Origin: Flavobacterium fragile
Lineage (GTDB): Bacteria > Bacteroidota > Bacteroidia > Flavobacteriales > Flavobacteriaceae
DNA: 64,000 nucleotides
Assembly: GCF_023634865.1 (NCBI RefSeq)
Contig: NZ_JAMLJN010000006.1
Location: 158,439 to 222,438 of the forward strand
Direction of reading: 5' to 3'
Numbering within the stretch: the stretch's first letter is position 1; every line of letters begins with the position of its first letter. The notes beneath the pieces were generated by a model. It ran no database searches. It saw only the letters and a list, made by a program, of their open reading frames with translations, and had not been told where the DNA came from. Of the stretch, positions 17,459 to 24,648 are shown piece by piece. The position numbers and the translations under genes are program-made.

Positions 17459-18439
17459 CTATTTTTTATCAAAAGTAATACTCCAAATACCACGTACTTC
17501 GCTTTCATTATAACCAATAGCTAAATCCTTTGGATATAATTTCATAATTTGTTTTGAAACTTCTGGTTTAATTTGTTTTCCATGACACTGCAAACACATG
17601 GTATTGGTTTCTATTGGATAATAAAACTGAACTTTGTTTTCTTTTTCTATTACAACAGGTTTAATTTCTTTTTTGGCAGCTAACTCTTTCTTAAATTGAG
17701 CAATGTATTGTAATTCTTCAGCATTCGCTTTATTATTTGGATTTCTATTTTTATCAGAAACGCGTTTTATAGAAGCGTTAAATTTGGTTGACATACTGTC
17801 TGTTAGTGGAATTGCTTGATGATTACAAAATGCTAAAGCTTCTAAAGTTCCTTTCTTCTGAATCGATTCCATCAAATTTTTACCCAACACTTTTTTTGTT
17901 CCAAGCGCATATTCTAACCCTATATCGGCATAGGTTTTTTCCTTCTCAGCCACTTTATAAGGTTTTCCAGATTGAGTCCAATTTTCATTGCCATGACCTT
18001 CCCAATGTTCCTTAAACCAAGAAGGTGCTTCGATTTGATAATCAAACATAAAATCAGCTATTTTTTCAACACTTCCTTCAGGAAATACTTGTCTTGGCAT
18101 TAAACCATGTTTTTTAACAGCACCATACATCAAGGCTTTATCTTCAGTTGGATTTTTAACAAAAGAAGTCATGGCAGCAATAAACTCTTCTTTATTATAA
18201 CCTTCTTTGTCGATGTATCGAGCTTTAATAGCTATCATTGGAGGTGCAATTCTTCCTTCATTTTCTCCAGCTATCGGACTATGACACAAATAACAATGGG
18301 TTTCCATTAGTTTTTTTCCCTCGTGTTCTTTCATTTCAACACTAGTAGTTTCCTTGTCAGGTACAGGTTGAAATTCTTTTTTATCATTTTGACAACCTAT
18401 AAGTGCAATGAATGAAAATAAAGCTAAGAAATTTTTCAT
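17459..18439 (-). CDS. Di-haem cytochrome lipoprotein with DUF3365 domain
   Basis: A 326-residue lipoprotein (lipobox LIGC at about residue 16). It has two c-type haem sites: CYLCH near residue 49 in a cytochrome c domain and CLQCH near residue 287 inside a DUF3365/Tll0287-like domain (residues about 165-320). It acts in the periplasm, either in electron transfer or haem-based redox sensing. It heads the operon cytochrome-rhodanese-small membrane protein and has a perfect CRP/FNR-type box 46 bases upstream. The match of DUF3365 rests on the haem spacing and C-terminal region. Confidence 0.8.
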   Translation of the reverse strand: MKNFLALFSFIALIGCQNDKKEFQPVPDKETTSVEMKEHEGKKLMETHCYLCHSPIAGENEGRIAPPMIAIKARYIDKEGYNKEEFIAAMTSFVKNPTEDKALMYGAVKKHGLMPRQVFPEGSVEKIADFMFDYQIEAPSWFKEHWEGHGNENWTQSGKPYKVAEKEKTYADIGLEYALGTKKVLGKNLMESIQKKGTLEALAFCNHQAIPLTDSMSTKFNASIKRVSDKNRNPNNKANAEELQYIAQFKKELAAKKEIKPVVIEKENKVQFYYPIETNTMCLQCHGKQIKPEVSKQIMKLYPKDLAIGYNESEVRGIWSITFDKK

Positions 18440-18455
18440 GATTTATGATTTTATA

Positions 18456-18500
18456 CAAAAATAACCTATTTAAAAATAGTAGGTTGTAACGATTGTTACA
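18456..18500 (-). promoter_or_regulatory. CRP/FNR-type box plus -7 element, cytochrome operon
   Basis: TGTAACGATTGTTACA (18485-18500) is a perfect 6-4-6 palindrome. On the minus strand it is followed after 21 nt by TATTTTTG (18463 to 18456). This is the best copy of the four boxes. Confidence 0.75.
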
Positions 18501-18659
18501 CATCAATAAAACAAATAAAAGAATAGGTAAAAACTATCATAACATTAATATACAATAATATTTTATTATTCAAAGAAACCTATGTTACTTTTTACACTTT
18601 TTTTTCAACTGAAATTTGTACCATCAAAAATTAGTAATCACATTTTAAAATAGAAAAAA

Positions 18660-19361
18660 ATGGAAAATCAAGTATTTATGCCAAGAATTGGCGAGCAAGC
18701 ACCAGAGTTTACAGCAATTACAACTCAAGGAACTATCAACTTCCCAAAAGATTATGAAGGAAAATGGGTAATATTTTTTAGTCATCCAGCCGATTTTACA
18801 CCGGTGTGTACATCAGAGTTTATGACATTCGCTAGTATGGAGAAACAATTTCAAGAAGCAAATTGTGAATTGTTAGGATTATCAGTAGATGGTTTATACA
18901 GCCACATTGCATGGTTAAGAACCATCAAAGAAAAAATCGAATACAAAGGAATGAAAGATGTAGAGGTGAAATTCCCATTGATTGAAGATATCACCATGGA
19001 AGTTTCAAAAAAATATGGAATGATCATGGAAGGCGAAAGCAATACAAAAGCAGTAAGAGCAGTATTCTTTGTTGACCCTAAAGGAACTATCAGAACAATT
19101 TTATATTATCCACTAAGTATTGGTAGAAACTTCGACGAAATTTACAGAGCTTTAATTGCTTTACAAACTGCTGATGCTTTTGAGGTAGCTTGTCCAGCAG
19201 ATTGGAGACCAGGTGATGACGTGATTGTACCTACAGCAGGTTCTTGTGGTATTGCTAAAGAAAGAATGGATGATGTCGAAAACTTAGATTGTAAAGACTG
19301 GTTCTTCTGTACTAAAAAATTAGATAAAGATTTAGTATTGAATACAGTATTGAAAAAGTAA
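18660..19361 (+). CDS. 1-Cys/Prx6-type peroxiredoxin
   Basis: A 233-residue peroxiredoxin that reduces peroxides in the cytoplasm. The peroxidatic Cys is C50 in HPADFTPVCTSEF, the Arg-containing helix follows, and the Prx6-class C-terminal domain shows CPADWRPGDDVIVP. Additional Cys near the end (SCGIAK, LDCKDWFFC) could serve as resolving residues. It is divergent from the cytochrome operon across 220 bases. A sequence similar to a -7 element lies near 18620. It is followed by a clear terminator, so it is monocistronic. Confidence 0.92.
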   Translation: MENQVFMPRIGEQAPEFTAITTQGTINFPKDYEGKWVIFFSHPADFTPVCTSEFMTFASMEKQFQEANCELLGLSVDGLYSHIAWLRTIKEKIEYKGMKDVEVKFPLIEDITMEVSKKYGMIMEGESNTKAVRAVFFVDPKGTIRTILYYPLSIGRNFDEIYRALIALQTADAFEVACPADWRPGDDVIVPTAGSCGIAKERMDDVENLDCKDWFFCTKKLDKDLVLNTVLKK

Positions 19362-19365
19362 AATA

Positions 19366-19390
19366 AGAGGCACATTGTGCCTCTCATTTT
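19366..19390 (+). terminator. Intrinsic terminator after peroxiredoxin
   Basis: Arms AGAGGCAC / GTGCCTCT with a 3-nt loop followed by a T-rich tract. Confidence 0.9.
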
Positions 19391-19424
19391 TTGTAAAATG
19401 ATAAAAATCATTGTGATAATTTTA

Positions 19425-19446
19425 ATTTACAATGAAATTTGTAAAT
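19425..19446. promoter_or_regulatory. Inverted repeat just upstream of the peroxidase gene
   Basis: ATTTACAA-TGAAAT-TTGTAAAT is a perfect 8-6-8 palindrome ending 13 bases before the ATG. It overlaps a possible -7 element, so it could be an operator for a peroxide or redox regulator. It is not the TGTAAC box seen elsewhere. Confidence 0.35.
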
Positions 19447-19459
19447 AAATAGAAGTACC

Positions 19460-20524
19460 ATGAAAAAAATTATAATAGCAGTTACACTAAGTATTTTATA
19501 TGGCTGTAATCAATCTGAAAATACAGAAGCTAAATCAATAACTCCTTTAATGGAAGAAGCAAGTAATTTATTCAAATCAATTACGTCACTTCCTTATGAA
19601 GATTTACCTGAAAATTATCAAGAATTAAATAATCCTGTAAATATTACTTCCATTGATTTATCAAATTCAATGAGTGACAAAGTAATTTTAGGTAAAATGT
19701 TGTATTTCGATAAGAGATTATCTAAAGAAGGTAACATCAGTTGTAATTCTTGCCACAATTTAAATACGTATGGTGTAGACAATTTACCAACTTCTCCGGG
19801 TGACGAACATAAATTTGGTAATAGAAATTCACCAACAGTAATATACGCCTCATTACATGCCAATCAATTTTGGGATGGAAGAGCCAAAGATGTGGAAGAA
19901 CAAGCAGGAATGCCTATTTTAAATCCTGTAGAACATAACATCCCATCAGAAAAATTTTTAGAAGATCGTTTAAGAGGCATACCTGAATATCAAATGTGGT
20001 TTAAAAAAGTTTTTCCAAATGAACAAGAACCCATTAGCTACAAAAACCTAACAAATGCCATAGGAGCTTTTGAAAGAAGATTAATTCCTGAAAGTAGATT
20101 TGATAAATGGTTAAATGGTGATGATAAAGTACTTACTGAAAAAGAAAAAGCAGGTTTAGCTTCTTTTATAAATAATGGCTGTGTAGCATGTCATAGTGGA
20201 GTAGCGGTTGGTGGTCAAATGATGCAGAAATTTGGATTGTATGGAAATTACTGGGAACACACTAAAAGTAAAAATATTGACAACGGTTTGTACGAAATTA
20301 CTAAAAATGAAGCGGATAAATATGTTTTCAAAGCGCCTAGTTTAAGAAATATCGAAAAAACAGGACCTTATTTTCACGATGGTTCAGTAAAAAGTTTAGC
20401 AGAAGCTATTAAAATTATGAGCAAGCTTCAAAATAATAAAGAATTATCAAATCAAGAAGTTGACGAAATGATAGCTTTTCTAAAAACATTAACAGCGGAT
20501 GTTGACATGAAATATAAACAATAA
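19460..20524 (+). CDS. Di-haem cytochrome c peroxidase
   Basis: A 354-residue lipoprotein (short signal, lipobox LYGC). It has two haem-binding sites, CNSCH (about residue 95) and C241-VACH, each followed by the segments typical of CcpA/MauG-family peroxidases (GDEHKFGNRNSPTV, APSLRNIEKTGPYFHDGSV). It reduces H2O2 in the periplasm with electrons from small cytochromes. It sits between peroxiredoxin and Dps, forming an oxidative-stress block, each apparently with its own promoter. Confidence 0.9.
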   Translation: MKKIIIAVTLSILYGCNQSENTEAKSITPLMEEASNLFKSITSLPYEDLPENYQELNNPVNITSIDLSNSMSDKVILGKMLYFDKRLSKEGNISCNSCHNLNTYGVDNLPTSPGDEHKFGNRNSPTVIYASLHANQFWDGRAKDVEEQAGMPILNPVEHNIPSEKFLEDRLRGIPEYQMWFKKVFPNEQEPISYKNLTNAIGAFERRLIPESRFDKWLNGDDKVLTEKEKAGLASFINNGCVACHSGVAVGGQMMQKFGLYGNYWEHTKSKNIDNGLYEITKNEADKYVFKAPSLRNIEKTGPYFHDGSVKSLAEAIKIMSKLQNNKELSNQEVDEMIAFLKTLTADVDMKYKQ

Positions 20525-20755
20525 ACACTTTTAAAACAGAAGGGTTGATTCATAAAATCTGAATTCAAAGACCAAGCTAATACAAAAGTTTTTATATCTG
20601 ATCTTTAAAATAAGATAACGTTTTATTATATTTGAAAGAGTAACGATTGGCATACTTATTTTTTTAATAAGAATCCTGTAAACCCTTATTAAAAATAATG
20701 TATTAAAACACATACGGTAACTTAAGAATAATAAATACTATAAAAGAATAATACA

Positions 20756-21232
20756 ATGGAAAATTTAAACAACATAGGTCTTGACAAATCAAAATCAGAG
20801 GAATTAGCAAAAAAATTAAATATTTTATTGGCTAACTATTCCATTTTCTACCAAAACACTAGAGGGTATCATTGGAATGTAAAAGGGCATAAATTCTTTG
20901 AATTGCACTTGAAATTTGAAGAATTATATAATGACTTACTTTTAAAAATGGATGAAGTGGCGGAGCGCATTTTAACACTTGGTCACACGCCAAGTCATAA
21001 GTATTCAGACTATAAATTAACCTCTACATTACAAGAAAGTAATCAGGTATCAGATGGTATTAAAGCGGTAGAAGAAATTGTTAATTCTTTCAAAATTACA
21101 ATTACTTTACAAAGAGAATTATTAGAATTATCATCCGAAACAGGTGACGAAGGTACTAGCGCACTAATGAGTGATTACATAAGAGCCCAAGAAAAATTAG
21201 TATGGATGTATTCTTCATTTTTAAATAATTAA
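20756..21232 (+). CDS. dps: Dps-family ferritin
   Basis: A 158-residue four-helix protein. The inter-subunit ferroxidase residues are present (RGYHWNVKGHKFFELHLKFEELY...DEVAERI), and the overall length is normal for Dps. It oxidises Fe2+ with H2O2, stores iron as a 12-mer and may protect DNA. A TATATTTG element at 20627-20634 is a possible -7 box and implies a long 5' leader. Its neighbours are a periplasmic peroxidase and a peroxiredoxin. Confidence 0.93.
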   Translation: MENLNNIGLDKSKSEELAKKLNILLANYSIFYQNTRGYHWNVKGHKFFELHLKFEELYNDLLLKMDEVAERILTLGHTPSHKYSDYKLTSTLQESNQVSDGIKAVEEIVNSFKITITLQRELLELSSETGDEGTSALMSDYIRAQEKLVWMYSSFLNN

Positions 21233-21322
21233 TCAATAACTCAACAGGTTTAATAGGCACTTATTCTATTATAGTAATTTTAGAATAGAAGCGAAAGGCT
21301 CGGGCATTCTTGGTTTCCATTA

Positions 21323-21372
21323 CGTCATCCTGAGCATGCCTGGGCTGAGCTTGTCGAAGTGTCGAAGGGCCC
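21323..21372. repeat. REP-like intergenic repeat, copy 1
   Basis: It starts CGTCATCCTGAGCATGCC and ends CTTGTCGAAG...TCGAAGGGCCC. It is about 96 percent identical to the copy at 21626-21675; a shortened relative (TATCCTGAGC...CGAAGGGC) lies at 21494-21516. Confidence 0.75.
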
Positions 21373-21625
21373 ACTGTCCGTTAAACATGGTATCACTCCC
21401 ATTGGGGCTAGTTAGTAAGCAATTGGCTTTCTTGTTGTCTTTTTTTAATAGGAACGTTTCGCTAAGTTATTTGCGCCCACCCAGTCCATAGTTTATCCTG
21501 AGCTATGCCGAAGGGCTCCCCACCGCACAAGTGGTATTTTGTGTGTTTTTAGCACTTGTTTTCCCCACAGTAAGTCAATAAAAAAAGGCTCCCTGTTTTC
21601 AACTAAAAAGCACAAATCCGTTAAC

Positions 21626-21675
21626 CGTCATCCTGAGCATGCCTGTGCTGAGCTTGTCGAAGTATCGAAGGGCCC
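21626..21675. repeat. REP-like intergenic repeat, copy 2
   Basis: Same 50-bp unit as 21323-21372 with two substitutions, ending GGGCCC. Confidence 0.75.
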
Positions 21676-21756
21676 TCGCGCACAGTCCGCCTTTTTTTAT
21701 CCACTTACACCCAATCCAAAAAACAAACGCTAAAAACACACAAAAACCACTCCCAA

Positions 21757-21844
21757 GCTATTATTACATAATAAACCTTATAATTCATTCCCAACACCCC
21801 ACGCAGTCCCCCTGAAAGTTATAAGGGTTATTATGTAAAATAGC
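21757..21844. repeat. 26-bp inverted repeat with dif-like core (attC-like fold)
   Basis: Left arm 21757-21783 and right arm 21819-21844 pair over 26 bp with one mismatch and one extra A at 21763, around a 35-nt spacer. The right arm reads GTTATAA-GGGTTA-TTATGTAAAAT, laid out like a XerC arm, 6-bp centre and XerD arm (TTATGTTAAAT in the E. coli dif site). A bulged stem with an unpaired spacer is the design of integron attC sites and of folded Xer-dependent phage att sites. The identification is tentative. Confidence 0.5.
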
Positions 21845-22303
21845 CGCACTCCCCAACATCCCAACGCGCAAAAGACGCCATTCATTCCAGTTGCCACACC
21901 TTCCCAACGCTCAGCGGCTATTCATGAGCTCCCTAGGCAAAATAATAAATAAGCGAATAAATATCCGCTCCCAGCCGCACCCACCCGAAAAAAAATAGGA
22001 ACGCTACCGCTAACGTAATTTGCATTGTTTTTTGAAGATGCTTCCCATTTTCAGTTCAGGCACTCCACTGAACACTAAAAACTGAATACTGAACACTTTC
22101 AAAGCATCCTCAAAAATCAAACTATCACAAGAGTGTATTTTTATTTGCATCCACAACCGATACACCACGAAAGCAAATAAAAAAACACCCTTGTTTACCA
22201 GTCCCGATTGAACACCCCTAAAACCCCATTTCATAAGAACATTTGGGGTAAACATTTTTACAAAAAAAAGGATAAAAAAGAAGCCAAAGGTTTGTTCCGG
22301 GTA

Positions 22304-22419
22304 TTCAAAAAAGCAAGTTCAAGCCGTTCCGGTTATTTGAATTTTTTTTTCGAGTAATTCCTTCAAAACGAAACGATCAAACAAGAAAAAAAAATTCAAA
22401 AAAAACTTGCTTTTTTGAA
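22304..22419. repeat. Nested pair of perfect 16-bp inverted repeats
   Basis: Outer arms 22304-22319 (TTCAAAAAAGCAAGTT) and 22404-22419 are perfect complements. Inner arms 22336-22351 (TTTGAATTTTTTTTTC) and 22385-22400 are also perfect. With a single bulged A the outer stem gains a further GGGT/ACCC. Further out AAAAAGAAGCC (to 22285) can pair with GGCTTTCTTTTT near 22440-22450. A long structured RNA or cruciform upstream of the gene at 22561 is implied. Confidence 0.6.
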
Positions 22420-22512
22420 ACCCTCCACAAGGCAAGACGGCTTTCTTTTTTTTCCTTTTTTCTTTTGCAAAAATGTGTGTGGGGCATCTCGGTTTCCATT
22501 CACATTTCGGGC

Positions 22513-22534
22513 AATCACGAAGGAAATACGAAGG
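22513..22534 (+). repeat. 11-bp tandem units upstream of 22561
   Basis: AATCACGAAGG followed directly by AAATACGAAGG (9 of 11 identical). The unit resembles the ACGAA-containing 11-mers before the gene at 28191. Confidence 0.45.
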
Positions 22535-22560
22535 AAGTTAACCTGTTAAATCCTTGAACT

Positions 22561-22983
22561 ATGGACACAATTTTTATCAAAACCCACCAACCTGGGTCGC
22601 ACTATGCCAAACCGCACTTTTTCGTATTATCAAAAGGACTGAATAGCGGAAAACCAAGCAATGAACCTTTTACAAACAGCTTTGTACTTGTATTTCAAAC
22701 CGAAGCTCAAAAAGAGGACATCTTTTGGATAGCCATGAGCCTATGGAAATCCAAATTCTGGATGCCTTTTCTTCGCGGTTCGGTTATTCCGTTCTTATCC
22801 CTCTATGAATTCAAAAAAGAATTCAATCCAAAAGCAACCCGATTAATGCGAGAACACGAGCAGCACAAAAAAAACATCCAAGCACTAAAGCTGTTGCAAG
22901 AGCAGGAAAACCATTTCAATAAAAACATCCACCTCATCAACGAACTCAAAAACGCCATTATGATGAGGTATAGAAGCAAATAA
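22561..22983 (+). CDS. Uncharacterised accessory protein (DUF6943-like)
   Basis: A 140-residue cytoplasmic protein, probably helical in its second half with a charged coiled-coil stretch (REHEQHKKNIQALKLLQEQ, residues about 99-117). The N-terminal half (KTHQPGSHYAKPHFFVLSKGLNSGKP, aromatic-rich) resembles small Bacteroidota proteins I associate with DUF6943; this naming is from memory and tentative. It has a long structured leader and 11-bp repeats upstream and its own terminator. No catalytic motif was seen. Confidence 0.6.
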   Translation: MDTIFIKTHQPGSHYAKPHFFVLSKGLNSGKPSNEPFTNSFVLVFQTEAQKEDIFWIAMSLWKSKFWMPFLRGSVIPFLSLYEFKKEFNPKATRLMREHEQHKKNIQALKLLQEQENHFNKNIHLINELKNAIMMRYRSK

Positions 22984-22987
22984 AAGT

Positions 22988-23018
22988 AAGCCTGGACTAA
23001 TTTGTCTAGGCTTTTTTA
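22988..23018 (+). terminator. Intrinsic terminator
   Basis: AAGCCTGGAC / GTCTAGGCTT arms (one G-U) followed by TTTTTT. It ends the transcript of the gene at 22561. Confidence 0.85.
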
Positions 23019-23067
23019 TTGTAATTGGTTAGATAATTTAGTTTTTTTTTTATTTTTGAACAAAAAC

Positions 23068-23520
23068 ATGACAATGAATGATTTAGATTTACGTTTGATA
23101 AAACCAATTAAAAGAATTGAAAACTTTAAAAGTGAAACAAAAACTGTTTATATAATTCCTTGTCGTTTAATTGAAATAAATGAGAGGATTAACTCAAAAG
23201 CTTTTAGAATAAAAATTGAAAGATTAGATTTTTATTCAGGAAAATTGATAATTCATAAAGCTATTACTTGGGAAAAAACACTTCAAATTTTTGATGAATT
23301 GAACTGTAAACTTCCTTTTATTACTGAATGCAAGTTTTATTACAATGAAAATGGTTTACAAAATTTTGTTGTTTATGGAAAATTTAACACAAGTGGTATT
23401 GTAAATCTTTTTGATGAAGATATTGAAGATAATAAAATAGATTTATCTAAAATTTACAATGATAATTATTCAGAACTCAGAAATTGGATTAAAACTAATG
23501 AAAATGGCATTTATTTATAA
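23068..23520 (+). CDS. Hypothetical protein
   Basis: A 150-residue protein of unknown function, acidic at the C-terminal end (FDEDIEDNKIDLSKIYNDNY), with mixed alpha/beta composition and no signal peptide. Only ATG codons at 23068 or 23074 are sensible starts, because the longer open frame begins inside the preceding terminator. Codon use is AT-rich like the chromosome, unlike the C-rich repeats just upstream. It follows the accessory gene at 22561 but is separated from it by a terminator. Confidence 0.6.
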   Translation: MTMNDLDLRLIKPIKRIENFKSETKTVYIIPCRLIEINERINSKAFRIKIERLDFYSGKLIIHKAITWEKTLQIFDELNCKLPFITECKFYYNENGLQNFVVYGKFNTSGIVNLFDEDIEDNKIDLSKIYNDNYSELRNWIKTNENGIYL

Positions 23521-23667
23521 ATTTTAATATTTTTATAAACATCACACTCAACAATTTTGTTGTAAATATTTTTTTTCAGTATTTAAGATTTTTTTAATTT
23601 AATGATTACACTATTTATTGCATGTGTGACATATTAATGTAGTTTATATTATTCCACAAAAAATAGA

Positions 23668-23696
23668 AAAAAAGCCTGAATTTTGTTCAGGCTTTC
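23668..23696 (-). terminator. Intrinsic terminator (minus side)
   Basis: AAAGCCTGAA / TTCAGGCTTT arms with a 5-nt loop. On the minus strand a long T-rich run follows, ending the small membrane-protein genes. Confidence 0.8.
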
Positions 23697-23731
23697 TCAT
23701 ACTCAGTAAAGGTTACCAATCAAAACTGAGC

Positions 23732-23938
23732 TTATTTCTTTTTTGAGGTTAGGTGTTTTAAAAACAACGTAACACCAAAACTCACTACTGCTCCAATAAA
23801 GGCTAAAACTATTGTTTTAAAGACATCTGCTGAGGTTAAATTGGGTATAACACTCAAAGCAAATCCTCCAAAAGTTCCTGCCTTCAAAGTTAATGAATTA
23901 TCCATTCCGTCCAACGTCAGTTTCGGGCTTAACCTCAT
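23732..23938 (-). CDS. Small holin-like membrane protein
   Basis: A 68-residue protein from ATG at 23938. It has one long hydrophobic region (SADVFKTIVLAFIGAVVSFGVTLFL) followed by a Lys-rich tail (KHLTSKKK), the look of a phage holin or small anchored accessory protein. An upstream start (23989) would lie in REP-derived sequence. It overlaps the end of the gene at 23898-24182. Such genes are common beside DUF5675 genes in Flavobacteria as I remember it; function unknown. Confidence 0.55.
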   Translation of the reverse strand: MRLSPKLTLDGMDNSLTLKAGTFGGFALSVIPNLTSADVFKTIVLAFIGAVVSFGVTLFLKHLTSKKK

Positions 23939-24182
23939 CTTTTTTGTTGCCTCGGGTGTCATCCTGAGCTTGTCGAAGGGTGTCATCAACAGTAATTTGG
24001 CTTACTGCCGATAAAACACCGCCTGCAACGGCAGCATAACCCGCAACGGTTACAACAACAGCAGGTAAAGCAACTGGAGCAGCTACAATACTTCCACTTA
24101 CTGCTAATAAGGCTAATCCAATGGTGCGCAACACCTTAAAAAATTTCGGAGTGGGTGCCTTAGCACGTTCTACTACATTCAT
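23898..24182 (-). CDS. Small hydrophobic protein with REP-derived C-terminus
   Basis: A 94-residue protein: basic N-terminus (MNVVERAKAPTPKFFK), then a long Ala/Val-rich hydrophobic stretch (about residues 20-62). From about residue 68 the sequence TLRQAQDDTRG is simply the translation of an inserted REP element (GTCATCCTGAGCTTGTCGAA on the plus strand), so the original stop was probably lost. The tail overlaps the next gene by 41 bases. No function is known; it is likely a membrane or phage-type protein. Confidence 0.5.
   Translation of the reverse strand: MNVVERAKAPTPKFFKVLRTIGLALLAVSGSIVAAPVALPAVVVTVAGYAAVAGGVLSAVSQITVDDTLRQAQDDTRGNKKDEVKPETDVGRNG
23958..23984. repeat. REP-like repeat inside a coding 3' end
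   Basis: GTCATCCTGAGCTTGTCGAA plus GGGTGTC, a compact form of the repeat at 21323 and 21626. It encodes the LRQAQDDT tail of the minus-strand gene. Confidence 0.7.
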
Positions 24183-24223
24183 AATCTTTCTTTTTATGTC
24201 ATTCCCCGACTAATCGGGAATCA

Positions 24224-24616
24224 CTATTGTACAATCAATTCCACACTTTCTTTGTTATCCAAAGCTTTATAAACTAAGTCTTTCAACTTTGTAAAAGCTT
24301 TTCTAGATAGTAAACCTAATCCAGGTCCAGAAAGTTTCGTAACAGGAGCAATACAACCACGCAATTCCTTTTGCGCATTATTGGCTGGATGTATCAAAAT
24401 ATAAGTTCTGTTCGGCACATCCACCAATTCCAAATGCCATTTGTATTTCGCACTATATCGCTTTCTAATAAAATATTTCCCTTCCGGAATACAGGAAATC
24501 CCACGTTCATTTCGTTTCCACGGCAATTCAATTGTATAACTAATCAATTTGCCTTCACATTCCAATTTTCCATTTGTTCCTTCAGGGAAATAAGTTCTAG
24601 TTAAAAACAGTATCAT
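24224..24616 (-). CDS. DUF5675-family protein
   Basis: A 130-residue beta-rich protein with the DUF5675 pattern: LTRTYFPEGTNGKLECEGK, TIELPWKRNERGISCIPEGKY, IHPANNAQKELRGCIAPV. The family appears in phage-like and integrative elements; no biochemical role is established. The start at 24616 (MILFLTRT) is preferred over the open frame 3 codons longer. It lies 32 bases downstream of the gene at 24649 on the same strand and is probably co-transcribed with it and the two small membrane-protein genes. Together they form a four-gene cassette. Confidence 0.75.
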   Translation of the reverse strand: MILFLTRTYFPEGTNGKLECEGKLISYTIELPWKRNERGISCIPEGKYFIRKRYSAKYKWHLELVDVPNRTYILIHPANNAQKELRGCIAPVTKLSGPGLGLLSRKAFTKLKDLVYKALDNKESVELIVQ

Positions 24617-24648
24617 ACTGACCACTTAAAACTGATCACTGACCACTA

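Larger units (their letters stand above)
21233..22560. other. 1.3-kb non-coding region rich in repeats and hairpins
   Basis: No convincing gene is found here. Open frames at 21539-21733 (plus) and 22010-22255 (minus) are built from repeat sequence and have poor composition. Base composition is richer in C than in the neighbouring genes. It contains REP-like repeats, a dif/attC-like inverted repeat, two copies of an AATAGGAACG...CGCTAA sequence (about 21450 and 21996), a 9-bp inverted repeat AATAGCCGC/GCGGCTATT (21839, 21914), and a nested hairpin element. This marks the left side of an accessory segment. Confidence 0.6.

Noticed and set aside
21539..21733. Plus-strand frame over the second REP-like repeat
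   Set aside because: It translates the repeat and C-rich filler (HPEHACAELVEVSKGP), has no sensible start and no composition of a real gene.
22010..22255. Minus-strand frame of 81 codons in the repeat region
   Set aside because: Includes TTCAGTTTTTAGTGTTCAGT-type intergenic repeat sequence and has no family pattern.
21757..22534. CRISPR array in the repeat-rich region
   Set aside because: Repeats are inverted or irregularly spaced, with no unique spacers of even length and no cas genes.
23732..23989. Longer start for the holin-like gene (MMTPFDKLRMTP)
   Set aside because: This leader is another frame of the REP element; the start at 23938 gives the natural protein.
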